Origin: Desarmillaria ectypa
Lineage: Eukaryota > Basidiomycota > Agaricomycetes > Agaricales > Physalacriaceae
Assembly: GCA_030407005.1 (NCBI GenBank)
Contig: JAUDYN010000005.1
Coordinates: 1,922,001-1,986,000, forward strand
DNA length: 64,000 nt
Direction: 5' to 3'
The notes beneath the pieces were generated by a model. It was not told where the DNA came from, did no database searches, and worked only from the letters and a program-made list of their open reading frames with translations. How positions within the stretch are numbered: the stretch's first letter is position 1; each line of letters starts with the position of its first letter. This document shows, one piece after another, positions 24,454 through 35,479 of the stretch. The position numbers and the translations under genes were made by a program.

Positions 24454-26421
24454 ATGGCGCAACGATCCCTGCTTTTTGCTGTTCTTCTGCTCATCGTCGC
24501 CAGCCTTCATGCGCTTGAAATTACAGACGATGCTGCTGCACCAGCGAATGGTACCATAATCACCGTGAGCTTGTGTTCGATATCATCCAAGACGCGTCGG
24601 CTTCACAGCGATTAGGTCGACAGCATCCACCACTGCACCTCTGTCCAGCAACTGAGCGCTATCAAGATTGCTGCGGAGGCCCAAGAGTCTCCCATCATGC
24701 GGAAAATCTTCGCTTGGCTGTTTCCCTTCGGCCCAGCGTGGAATTCGGTCCTGGGCACTTTCTATATCAGTTCGTACGTCCTGCACCTGCGTGCCCGTCA
24801 ATGGAAGCCTCAAAGATTGATCTAGCGTACCAAACTTCATTCTCGCATTCATACCGGCACGTATAAATGGAAACACCCTCAACACGATGACAGCCTTTGC
24901 CGTGAGTACTGACGAATGTGCGCCGAACGAAAGCCTGTCTTATGTCAATACAGACCGGGGGCCTTCTTTCTGATGTATTCTTGCACCTCGTTCCACATTC
25001 TTTCATGGGCGAACACCAGGATCCTGGTGTGCATTTTGTAATGGTGGAAGAAAAGCGCAACGTTTTAATAGGGTGCGCTTTGCCATTCCTTTCGTTTACG
25101 TCGATGCATAACTCGAATAGTCTCGGAATCTTCTCTGGTTTTGCTGCGTTCTTCTTTATGGAAAAAACGTTGCGTGTGTTAGGAGGAGGGGAAGACGATT
25201 TTGGACATTCGCACACGCACTCGCATGCTCGACCTTCTGACGATTCCAGTGCACGCGCTTCAGCTATTTCGACGTCGTCAAGATCAAACAATTTGAAATC
25301 GAGAACACCCACATCTACTTCCGCTGAAGCTAAGGAAAGTTCGCCAGGACCATCTCACGCTACTGCAGGGCCCTCAAAACTATCAGCTTACCTCAATCTT
25401 TTTGGGGACTTTGTTCATAACATGCAAGCGGCTATTAATTATTCAATTGCCTGGCCTTGTAATAACAAACGTACAGCACAGATGGTTTGGCGTACGTTTG
25501 ATTGGCCTCGGAGGATTCGTTTTCTTTCTGACCTACCAAAATTAATGCCGCAGCATGGCGGCATCTTTCTACGCGTCGCCCCTCATTGGGGCTACCACCA
25601 CTCTCGCATGCTTTGCTCATGAAATTCCCCACGAAATAGCTGATTATTCGATTCTGATTCGAAGCGGATTTACCAAGAAGCAAGCAATGCAGTCTCAATT
25701 TTTGACCGCCGTTGGGGCTTTCGTGCGTAGATCGCCGCTTTTTCCCCTTCTGATGTTCATTCACGTTCGTGGCAAATACCTCCACCTCCCTAATCATATC
25801 GCTCTATGAACGCACGCTGACGCATGTTAATTACTCGTGTCCCTGGACGATAGGTTGGGTATGTGTCAGCTCCAAGCTTTACTACAAATTCAGGTCCTGA
25901 TTGGCATCTCTGTACGAATAGTACTTTCATCGGGATTGCTGTCCACAACGCGACGTCTAGTACCGACTCGGCGAGCTTCAAACTCGATCTCGGGGCAGGT
26001 GCGAGACAGAGCGCGACAGGGCTCTTGGGGACTACCCTGATGATCGCAGATTTGGTTAGGTTGCCCGAGCATGACCGAAGTGCCTCGACTGAATTCGACC
26101 CTACTTAGGTCATCCCTTTTGTCGCAGGAGGTTTCCTGTATATTGGTGCAGTTGCAGTATTGCCAACGTGAGCCTTTCGTCATCCTTACGCGTACAGACA
26201 GTTCTTATTATCAAATAGGCTCCTCGCAGAAAGCAAGAACGGCGCCCAGGCAGTGAGAGAGGTGAGAGAGAAACTTACCCTCAATGCGTGTCCCTATTAA
26301 CCGAGTCTTCTGCCAGTTCGTGGCGATGTTCGTTGGTGTCGTGTGCATGTTACTGGTCGCGTGAGTGAAAATTTCACTATGCGCTGACAGGAATTTGACG
26401 TGCAGCAGCTGGAATGAATAG
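24454..26421 (+). CDS. ZIP-family zinc transporter (ZIP7/Yke4-like)
   Basis: About eleven exons. Start ATG at 24454 in a good context (caccATGG) with a signal peptide (MAQRSLLFAVLLLIVASLHA). Motifs: FYISSVPNFILAFIPARING, TGGLLSDVFLHLVPHSF, a His-rich loop (GHSHTHSHA), FGDFVHNITDGLAMAASFY (the ZIP HNxxDG site), ACFAHEIPHEIADYSILI (HEIPHE metal site), and C-terminal TMs ending LLVAWNE. Moves Zn2+ into the cytosol, probably from the ER/Golgi as for Yke4/ZIP7. Gene structure is odd: HNITDGLA is split by a GC-AG intron (25424-25476) and a 15-nt exon (25477-25491), and VGTF needs a 5-nt exon (25854-25858). Confidence 0.92.
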
Positions 26422-27872
26422 AGTGTTTTAGAACGCTGTTGAGCCCAGTGCTCAACTATGGACTGTGGAATAGGCTTTCAATTAATATTGTTGTTAAGGA
26501 TCTTGCAGGGCCCTCTGCATTCCGGTCCGCTTAGCGATGTCTCGAGCGTCAAGACCCTTGAACGAGACCCTCGCTGTACGTTTCTCCAAAAGGACACATG
26601 TAGTTTTCAGTCTTTGCGTACAAGTGATTTATACATTTTTGAACTCTGGGTGGTCCTGACACCATTTACTAGGCACTTGATCAGGTCGTGGAGCCCTTGA
26701 CACGCGTACAAACGTTGAACGCAAGCTCTAGCTTTGTTTGCCTGCATCAGTTTTCCGTTATGATCGTGTTTGAGGTAACGCATCTTTGCGAACAGATGTC
26801 GGCATTTTTTGACTAGCTTCTGGATTGCTACATACATGTTTCCTATTCCCTGGAATCATCGCTCGGTTTTTACCGGGCAGTGGCGCCAGTGGGTACAGTA
26901 GGTATTTCATGGGCGTGGTGTGTTAGGAGTCGGAAGCATCACTGAAGATGGGTTGACTCATTACTTCTGACATTCTGTTTGATTAAAGCAAACACTAGTC
27001 CTTGTGAACATATTCAACAGCCGCTGGATTCGTCAAGAAACACGGAAAAGTTGTGTGAGAGTTCGTTTTCGTTTTGGCGAAGCTGGCAGCGACTTTGAAT
27101 TGTCCAGTGGTGATGGAAAAGGTCTGCCGATAACCCGTACCGGACCGTCGAGTATTCGCTATCAATAGTGGTTCTTGGATGAAAGGAGCAATTTAAGAAG
27201 AAGCAGCAGAGGTAAGCACGGGAAACGTGTTTTGTTTTGTTTTGTTTTGCGTATGTTTTGAGTGTAGCCAAGGGGAGGCAAGCATAGCGGTTAACCTGCG
27301 GATAAGATGATAGGCCATCAATGGCAAGGCAATGCGCCACTCGGCGCGGATGCCGAGACACGTTCGTGAAGAGTTGAAAACGTAAGCACCAAATAAGCCT
27401 CTAATTCCAGCTCTTTGACAAAGTCCAACTTTTTTCTTCCCTCCTTTCGTCTCCTTTTAATCAGTGCCCTCACCGTCATCCCTTAGCTCTTCTCCCCCGA
27501 ATCTTCGTGTTTTGCAAAGGATTTGGGCCCAATAACCCAGGATTTAGCCTCAACTTACTCTTCTTGGCAGGTGTGATCCAGCACGTACAACAACTTTTTC
27601 TCGACTCTTCCGTGCTGATGTTCTTTTTCTACAGCTTGCGTGTCGTACTCGTCTTTTTGTTTGTGCATCCGCTACCAGCTATCCAGATACTCAACTCGTA
27701 GCAGACGTAACCTGAGGGCGCCTTCCAGCTCCCATTCTATTTGGTCGTCTGCCCAGACGCTGACCAGCTGCCCTTGCTCACGCCCTTCAGCTGATGAAGG
27801 CTTGTTGAATCAATATCAAGACACCTTTCTGCCTCTTTTTTTCCACCTCTTTTTTACTCTACAACCGTCGCG
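26422..27872. other. Gene-poor stretch of 1.45 kb
   Basis: No frame with conserved content on either strand. The last 400 bp are pyrimidine-rich and should hold the promoter and leader of the Nudix gene. A pentanucleotide repeat lies at about 27227-27249. Confidence 0.45.
27227..27249. repeat. TTTTG pentanucleotide microsatellite
   Basis: Four to five tandem units of TTTTG in non-coding sequence. Confidence 0.8.
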
Positions 27873-28494
27873 ATGGGCACAAAAGGTCGTTCGACACCCC
27901 GCATCGTGTGCTGTGCAATACCCATCGCTCGTGCAGCTAGCAAGGTCTTAGTCGTCACAAGTCGTAAGCGGCCTGATAACTGGGTCTGTGAGTGCTATTC
28001 GTATTCCGTTTATTCCGCTGTTTCTCTGCGTTCTCCGCCCGCTATTTCAATGTCGTCATTGCCGGATGCTGACTCGTTTTTTCTCCGCATCGCCGTATAG
28101 TACCGAAGGGTGGCTGGGAGTCTACAGATGTGAAGTTGGAGAATGCTGCGTTGCGGGAAGCCTTGGAAGAAGGTCTCACCCTTTGTCCCTCTATCCGTCA
28201 CCTCATCTCCTGATTCTCCTCCCTCTCTCCTTTTGCCGTGCCCCCCTCGTGTCGTCTGCATCTCCATTAGCTGGCGTACGTGGAACAATAACACGCTTCG
28301 TCATTACAATACCGACGCCGTCTGCAACGTATCACTTTTACGAATTAGACGTTAACACGCTCGACCAAGACTGGCTAGAACGCAATGAACGAAAGCGCGA
28401 ATGGGTGGATTATGCGGAGGCTATCAGAAGATTAGAGTGGAAGGCCGAGCTATCCCAGGGGCTCAAGTTGTCGTCGCTTGCCCCGTCACGGTAA
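27873..28494 (+). CDS. Nudix hydrolase, diphosphoinositol polyphosphate phosphohydrolase-like
   Basis: Three exons. Start ATG at 27873 (MGTKGRSTPRIVCCAIPIA). After a GT-AG intron comes WVLPKGGWE, and the Nudix box GGWESTDVKLENAALREA continues to LEEAGV, split once more at EEA. The C-terminal part reads ATYHFYELDVNTLDQDW, KREWVDYAEAIRRL. The PKGGWE start, small size (about 150 aa) and VLVVTSRKRPDNWVLPKGG match the DIPP/Aps1/Ddp1 group, which removes the beta-phosphate of inositol pyrophosphates and cleaves ApnA. Present in the same window as the VTC1-like polyphosphate gene, but 12 kb away, so no linkage is implied. Confidence 0.87.
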
Positions 28495-29112
28495 CCTCAC
28501 GACGAATTTCGCGTCTGTATGGCGGAAGACGGCGGAATAATCCCAAAAGGCAGAGCGCTTTCATGGCGAGGCTCATATTGACTTTCTCCTTGCATTTGAT
28601 CTCAGTTATTTAGAGAAGCATGATACGGCCAGCGCACGAGAGTTTCTTTTAAATTACACATCATTAATGATACCCATCCATCTATTATCACACACATCTC
28701 ATCGTAACAGTTCCATCTCATCGTCCGCTTCGCATCGTCACTCACATCTTGCTGTCCGTATTTCAGTTGCACTCGTTCGCTGTTTTTGTCCTGGTATAGA
28801 TTTTCCAAGCACTATCTTACTATCAGGTTCAAAACTTTTCGCAGTACCATAAATTTAGATGTAGTTTTATTATTATTGCACGGTCGGGGAAAGCAATAAT
28901 GGCGAATTCGAACTTGCACCGATAACGCACACGGATCACGATGCGCTCCAATACGCGCCACATGTACCTCAGGTTTACGGAAGATACTTGGCAGATAATA
29001 CCCCGATTTCCAACCGTCCACGCGGAGCTAAGCGCTCACTGGTGATAACGGCTCTTGAGCAGCAAAGTCCTCTTTTGCAGCGACTTTTTCTCTGTAGGAA
29101 CATCAGTTGCCG
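28495..29112. other. Intergenic, no gene seen
   Basis: About 620 bp with no supported frame. A B-box-like motif (GTTCGAATTCG, minus strand near 28910) does not fold into a tRNA. Confidence 0.4.
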
Positions 29113-30905
29113 ATGGTACCGTTCAAAGTTCTCCAGTGCCTCCTGAGCATCACGGGTTTCGTTGCTGTCGTTTCAGCTGAAAAATACAACTGATTGGGCA
29201 ATTTGTCTCCGTACCACAAGGCTCCTATTCCCCATGGAGTGTCCGAGACGTTGCCAGAAGACTGCACTGTTGTGCAGGTGATGCTGGTGCATAGCTTCGC
29301 CTGTGTAACCCGCGCCACAATCTCATATTTCTCTGCATTCAGATGGGGCGCCATGGCAGTCGATGGCCTCTGCAGTCGGAACTCGTCTATATCACAAATC
29401 TCTCAGAGAAACTGGCCGCATCAACGGAATATATTCAAAATGCTGACCTTCCTGAAAACTTGCAATTCCTGAAGGATGGCTATGTCACGACTCTAGGCCA
29501 CGACAGCCTTACCGCACCAGGCAGAAAAGAGATGTTTGATCACGGTGTAAAGTACGTACGCTTAGTTCCATTCGATCACGTTCTAGCGTCATCCTACGAT
29601 CCGTTGCCCCAGTGCTCATCATTTTTCGGTTTTATTTTAGTTTTCGGCTCAAGTACCAGCATCTGAAGGCTACCAGTGTACTTGCTGGAGATCAAGACAG
29701 GGTAAGGATGTGCAGTACTTATTTGTATTGTAAGACGGGTAAGATGGTAACAACATCACCCAGGTCGTGGAATCAGCCCAGTGGTTTAGTCAGGGATACT
29801 TCGGTCGCGAGTGGGCTGAGCTTGAGTCGAGAGTGTTTTCTACTATCCCTGAGGACGAGGTTACAATTTCCTGGATCACCCCGATGGACACATGTTCTAA
29901 CTGGGCGTACTCATACGGCGGAGATGTATGTTCGTCCGCATTCGGGGCGTCTTTGACTCATTTAATTAACCTCTAGGCAGTAGAGACGTGGGATTCCGTG
30001 TATCTGTCTGCGATAACCGAGCGTCTCAACAGCTTGCTCCCTGGTGTCAACCTGACGGATGCTGATACTCACGGTGCGCTGTACGCTTGTGCATATGATT
30101 ACGCGGCGCTACGCATTTCCCCGTGGTGCGATGTATTCAACCATGAAGAACTTGCCGATTTTGAGTGAGCCGACGGTCTTCTACCGTGAACCTTTTTCTC
30201 GTAACTAATCATTGAGATTAGATACGAATTGGATATCCTCATGGATGGCGCGTTCGGATATAATCTCCCCGGGAACATGGGCCCCTTTTTGGGCACCATT
30301 TTTGTTAAGAAGTTGATTGAGCGGTCAGTAGCCAGAGTCGGCTACCACGGAGCCTGCCGATTCATTCCTTTCTCTTTACAGATTCTCCGACTCGACAGGA
30401 AATGCATCCGCCGTTTATTTGGAATTCGGTCACGACACAACGATTGACACGGCTTTTGCCGCCTTAGGATTGGCGAAGTAGGACGGCGTTCCATCCAGGC
30501 AACAGCAAAACTGACAGTTGATATTCATTGACAGGGACACTCCCCCGCTCTCTACGACCGGACCCGTGCCGCCGAACAGAGCCTTTCGTACTTCCACTCA
30601 AGTACCGTTCGGTGCGCAGATGGTATGGGAAAAGTTCACATGCACGTCTTCGTAAGCCATTGTTTCAATTAACTTGTCATGATAAATACAACCTAGCTCC
30701 CTTCGTTTTCAGGTTCAACGGACCACAGATTCGTCTCATTATGAATGACTCTCCATTCCCCTTATTAGCATGTGCTGGGACCGAACAAGATAGGTTGTAC
30801 GGATCTTGTTCCTTTGATAAGTTTGTCGATTCGAACGCCTTCAGCACATCAGCTTCTTGGGGTGATGCAACATGGAATGCAACTTGCGGCGGAGCAGATC
30901 TCTGA
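29113..30905 (+). CDS. Histidine acid phosphatase / phytase-like, with an in-frame stop after the signal peptide
   Basis: Start ATG at 29113 with a signal peptide (MVPFKVLQCLLSITGFVAVV, then SA). The mature protein has GNLSPYHKAPIPHG, QMGRHGSRWP (the RHGxRxP active site), DQDRVVESAQWFSQGYFG, HGALYACAYDYAA, EFGHDTTIDTA (the HD acid pair) and a C-terminal Cys-rich CAGTEQDRLYGSCSF. About nine exons splice cleanly with GT-AG introns and no other damage. It should be a secreted phosphomonoesterase or phytase. However, TGA at 29191-29193 lies in frame between the signal peptide and GNLSPY, with no usable ATG downstream before the active site. It is either a recent pseudogene, a sequencing error, or has an unseen 5' structure. 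Confidence 0.82.
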
Positions 30906-30989
30906 ATCTCCGTATGCAGGGCAACGGCGAAGAACCCGTCTTTTTCGACAAATGATTATGAGTTTTCATTTTCTTCGGGATCAATCTAC

Positions 30990-32340
30990 GAGTTCTGATT
31001 CAGTTGTCATCGAACTACTTAACTTCCACAACATCGACGCGTGACATCACAACCCGTGCTGTGACGTTAGTCCGAGTCGACAGCTCTGATGAATCTCCTC
31101 AACCGAACGAAACCCACGAAATCTGTTCTCATGTTGACTTCTCTGTGCACCGCACCCTGGTATATGATTTCCGTTTTTCGTCTGTTCCTAGTGAGTCTAG
31201 AACATTGACTGCGAAACTGACTCGCACTGTTTGCCCATTCTTGTACTAACCTGTCAGAAAACTTCTTTCCCAAGGATCTAATGTCAGAAGCAATCGCATT
31301 ACGGACATCAATTTGTGGTGTGTGGTATTTAGTGGTGTGATCGGTACACTGGTCGCTAGTGCTGGTCGTCCTCTCGCTGGATGTTTCCGGACCCGACCCT
31401 CAGTCACGAAAAATTTCATCCCTTTGCTGCCATGCTGAATATGTTGCATTATTCTGTAAATGGGTAAAAGCTTTTGATACACACATTTGTGCCTACGATC
31501 TCAGACTCGAATCTGGAGATCATTTCATATGCCCATTGCAGAATTAGGTGGGTTTCTTAATTCGTAGGGTGCCGTTTCTATCTGACGCTATACAGACCAT
31601 TTGCGGAAGCTATGCCACGTCCATGGGTAGATGACACACCCTCACCTCGTGTTCTTCGCATGAGGTTTGAAATGTCAAAATTCACTTAGGCAACTCCACA
31701 CTCCACGAAGCTACAAGATTTAGTTGAGGAATCTCTTCTCCCAATATATCAAGCCTTAGAATTAAGCGCATTGCGCTTAAGATCCCATGCAAAAAGGTAC
31801 TCCATACGGGCGCAAGGAGACGAAGAAACCGTGCCCTGTATCACTTTGGAAATCATTTCTCACCAACCGCTTCCGGGCAAGTTTTGGATGTCCCGAGAAG
31901 GCGAAGTGATGCATAGCTTTGATACCACCGGGAAACTACCGTACAATCAATAGGTGATCGAGACGTACCTTGCAATTTTTGTGCTCCCGAATGATCGATA
32001 CGCGTATCTGAGGCAGGCCTGTGGCTTGCGGGGAGACCCACACCCGAATTTTTAGTCGTCGCCATTCCGATCATTTAGCGCCTGGTCCGTTTCGAAACCC
32101 ATATGTACCGTCGGTTCTCGCCACTTTGGTCCTACGAGTTGTTATGGTACCCGATGCGTTTATTCCAAGATGCCAAATTCCGCAACCAGAGAACCGACTT
32201 CGTCAACCAGTTCGAGAACAACCTGTTACGCAAAGTCTAGGCGATCTTCTCTTCGGAAACTATGAACCAATGCGTTACGGCTGGTTTGGAAACCGTTTTG
32301 CAAACATCCTCGATCAGCTCATCCCGTAGATCATTACATA
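30990..32340 (+). pseudogene. Decayed coding relics of an unidentified gene
   Basis: Plus-strand fragments look coded but do not join: VTLVRVDSSDESPQPNETHE (about 31070-31190), ENFFPKDLMSEAIALRTS (31258-31312), LQDLVEESLLPIYQALEL and on to MHSFDTTGKLPYNQ (31710-31953), and QSLGDLLFGNYEPMRYGWFG (32230-32328). Stops and frame changes separate them, without good splice sites at several breaks. They read like one long gene that has decayed. Family not recognised. Confidence 0.4.
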
Positions 32341-32438
32341 CAAGATCAATGCTTCAGCGATGGCATATTCAGGCAACTTTACGCTTCTTGACCCGTCACT
32401 CTGGCCTCAGGTGCAACTGAATCTAGGAATCCAAATTG

Positions 32439-32448
32439 TATATAAATA
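32439..32448 (+). promoter_or_regulatory. TATA box of the TEA factor gene
   Basis: TATATAAATA ends 38 bp before the ATG at 32487, so the leader must be very short. Confidence 0.55.
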
Positions 32449-32486
32449 GAGGGGAGTCTATCTATATTCTCGACTACCCTTCTCTC

Positions 32487-33958
32487 ATGCCTTCATACGC
32501 CGATAACATTTCTGCTAGTTACGTCGGGCTGTCTACCGTCGAGGATCTATCCTACACCCCTTCTGCCGATGAGCAGTCCCGAGACGTTGCACAGATCGCT
32601 GCGACTGGTCGCAGGAGCTGGAAGACGTTGAAGGGAAAGGGAGAGGCTGTATGGCCCCCCAATCTGTACGTAACATATATTGCTGATCAAGTCAACGTCC
32701 TGACAATGTACAACAGGGAGGCCGCATTGATTGAAGGTAAACCCGTAATTGTACCTATCCGCAGGTGCTGGTACTTATCGTCCCCGCGAAGCCCTCCAGA
32801 AATACAAGCCAAGTCCCGAACTTCGCTCTTCCAAATCCCCCGGACGGTTCCCCATGCGCAACCGTTTCATTTCCGACTATATCTTTGATTCGACTGGTAA
32901 ACGGCGGACGCCCAAGCAGGTGGGAAGTCGGCTACAACAAATGAGGGACACATGCAAAGGCGAAGAAAGTAAGTCCGTGATCACTGGATCATATTTAACG
33001 GCACTAATAGCGATCAATTACTCAGTTCTCAATCTTATATGCCGCCCATTCGATAACGATGTGGATTTGGGAACCGGTTCTTCAAATGGAAGCCCCGTCC
33101 ACACTACTTCGCCATTACCAGACCTTAGAGGCCAGCAACCTCCCAGCCAGCGACTGAACATTTGGGTCGACATCGTTCTCGATCAGCCATACCCTAGACA
33201 ACAACCCTTGGTCAATTTTGTCGGAAATCGCAGGGACTCTCCTCTTCATATTCGTCTCGCGCCTTTAGCCTCCGCCTCGTCCTATCACGCGTCCTTACCT
33301 CTTTCCGGATCAGATCCCACCATAAACTTCATGTCGCCGTATCCGGTCAATCAACAGTGCACTTTTTCTGCCTTCGTTGACACGTTGAGTCTCCCGATAC
33401 ACTCGGAAGTTGCTCCAATGTCGTGTCTAGGTTCTCCCATGGATCGTACAGGCTGGTTATACAGTGCCTCCCTTTCTCCCAAATTCTGGAAGGTCATTTT
33501 CAATGATTCAAGTACGTAGTATAATACTTTCCGTCGGAACTAACCTTTCTGATATATTATTAGATCCAATGCAGTACACCATTGTTCAGAACATCTTCGC
33601 TCAAGGCTGTCCGGGACAGTTCAACGGACCGCTTCAAAACGACAACGCGATGATTTCCATCCTCTATCAGTTCAAGCGTTCAACCTCTCACGCTTACCAT
33701 ACGTATAGCGACTCATATGTACGCTTTATCTCCCTATCTTTTGACCATAAATTCATATCCATTACTTAATAGCCTCAAGCAGTCAACAGCTCTCGTCAAT
33801 GGACACAACCATCCGTGTCCAATTGGTCTGGGTCGCCCGAAGGTCCTAGGCAGATGACGAACTGGCGTTCTGACAGTGGTGAAAGCTGGTCGTACTCGCA
33901 CCACTCGCACCCTAGTTCGACGTCGGCGAACGCTCTCAGTTATAATTATCTCTCGTGA
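32487..33958 (+). CDS. TEA/ATTS-domain transcription factor (AbaA/Tec1 family)
   Basis: Six exons. Start ATG at 32487. The TEA DNA-binding domain is complete near the N-terminus: TGRRSWKTLKGKGEAVWPPN, LEAALIEGAGTYRP, then SPGRFPMRNRFISDYIF and TGKRRTPKQVGSRLQQMRDT. The rest is Ser/Pro-rich, with a conserved beta-rich middle (QRLNIWVDIVLDQP; CTFSAFVDTLSLP). TEA factors control development and filamentation in fungi and bind CATTCY-type sites. The TEA domain is cut by a 20-nt exon (32717-32736) and an intron of only 28 nt (32737-32764), both required to read LEAALIEG|AGTY. Stop TGA at 33956-33958. Confidence 0.9.
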
Positions 33959-34229
33959 GAGAACCACGCCGTAAGATTTGTACATACCGACTTTCTAGTT
34001 CCCTCGCTCAGTACGAGCGCCGCTTTCATGTCTTACACTATACTTCATGCTTTGAGGAAGGAAATACAACGTTGTTGTTCATCTTGGTATAGTAATGGAT
34101 TAATAATAGTACAATTATTTACACGCTCTCGCACACTACTAATTATCTCAGTAACATGTTGTACATAGGCAGTACACTTCTGTAATAAAGCTTGATGCTA
34201 TCTATATACATTGGTGATACGATATATGC

Positions 34230-35479
34230 TCATGTACTGTCAGCGCGAATTTCCCCGACAATTCCCCCGCTTTGAGTACGATTCGAAATCTCCATAACGT
34301 TGAACTTCTGCAAACTGTAATACTCTTGGGTGATAGCGACGCCAAGAACGCTCTATTGACCAGTTCGTCCAGTTCGTACTACCCATCTGCTAAAGATATG
34401 CGTACCTTGAAGACTTCCACTAAGATGAAGGCATCGGGATTTGTTAAATCGACAACATGCCCTTCTGGCACGCAGTCAGCGATGGTTTGAATGATGGTAG
34501 GGCGAGATAGTGATGTATGGTTTCGGATTCGAAGCTCTATCTTGTACTGAATGCAGTAGTTAGTACAGCGGCTGGAAATCTGAGCATCGTACTTACGCTA
34601 TACTTTCGTTCAGGGTCACGAGCAAAAAACGGCTCGAATATAGACCGACACAGCGCTTGTATCTCCGGTATATTGGTGACACATGATCCTGATACCGGCA
34701 CGAACCTATGACAGTATCTAATGGAGACGAAGGCGCTGAGCATGTGGCACACTTCGAGAGCAATTGACTAACCTTGTACGCATGAATCCTGTTTTCTGGA
34801 CATTCTTGATATGTGTCTCGACCAATCGGACAGGATCCACCGGAGGCTTACAGGATATAAAAACCACTAAGATCAGTTCAGTATTCGGAAAAGCTTGGAA
34901 CAATTCTAAAGGCCGGACCACAAGGTGTATTTGTCTGACAGTTAGCTGGAGTAAATCAGCAACACTCCACAACCGGGGAGGCACACAAGTTTCTTACCGA
35001 ATCTCTGCTCGTGTCTGGGTCTTTTCATCGCCGATATCTCATTGGATATTTGAGCTTCCAGACTTAACGAGGCATCCCCGGTACCGTCATTGCCATCTGA
35101 ATCGTCCTCTTTTTCGTCACCCCCGAGTGGCCATAGATCAGATGCTAGCTAAAGGATAATTAGTATTGGAAAGATAAGTCGGAAAGCACACCCACCGAGT
35201 CAAATAAATCATACAGTTCGCCGACCGTTTGCCTTTCTTTTCCTTTGACACCTGAGAGTAAACGCGGTGTCATAACGGTGGCACTGATTATTTGTTATTA
35301 TACGTACAGCTCACCCACACCCCAGGTCCATCCATATGCCTTTTGCTCCAGATTGGAGTCCCATCCTGGTTATCTGAGTTAATTGAAGGCAAACAACTAA
35401 CTTCAGATCATACCGAGCGATATTTCTTCTTCCTTTTGTCCGAGCCTTGGGACTTTCGTTTGGACGACTGGTCGGCCAT
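34230..35479 (-). CDS. TAN1: tRNA acetyltransferase TAN1 (THUMP domain)
   Basis: About eight exons, all joins canonical and in frame. Start ATG at 35479 (MADQSSKRKSQGSDK). Conserved steps: KKKYRS|DGTPIWSKRHMDGPGVWVSC, VKGKERQTVGELYDLFD, an acidic linker, then NCQTNTPCVVFISCKPPVDP, HIKNVQKTGFMRTRYCHRFV, PVSGSCVTNIPEIQAL (THUMP), YKIELRIRNHTSLSRPTIIQ, ADCVPEGHVVDLTNPDAFIL and a C-terminal FNVMEISNRT. This is the TAN1/THUMPD1 family, the RNA-binding partner needed for N4-acetylcytidine at position 12 of serine and leucine tRNAs. At the first intron the acceptor is AACCAG, not the earlier CTCAG; only that keeps frame. Confidence 0.9.

Noticed and set aside
27873..28494. Gene cluster for polyphosphate/inositol pyrophosphate (Nudix plus VTC1 plus acid phosphatase)
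   Set aside because: The genes lie kilobases apart with unrelated genes between them and differing strands; no sign of a cluster.
28895..28935. Possible tRNA on the minus strand (B-box-like GTTCGAATTCG)
   Set aside because: The flanking bases do not form a T stem or acceptor stem, and no anticodon arm could be found.
34230..35479. Frameshift at the first intron of TAN1
   Set aside because: Using the later acceptor AACCAG instead of CTCAG restores YRS|DGTPIW in frame, so the gene is intact.
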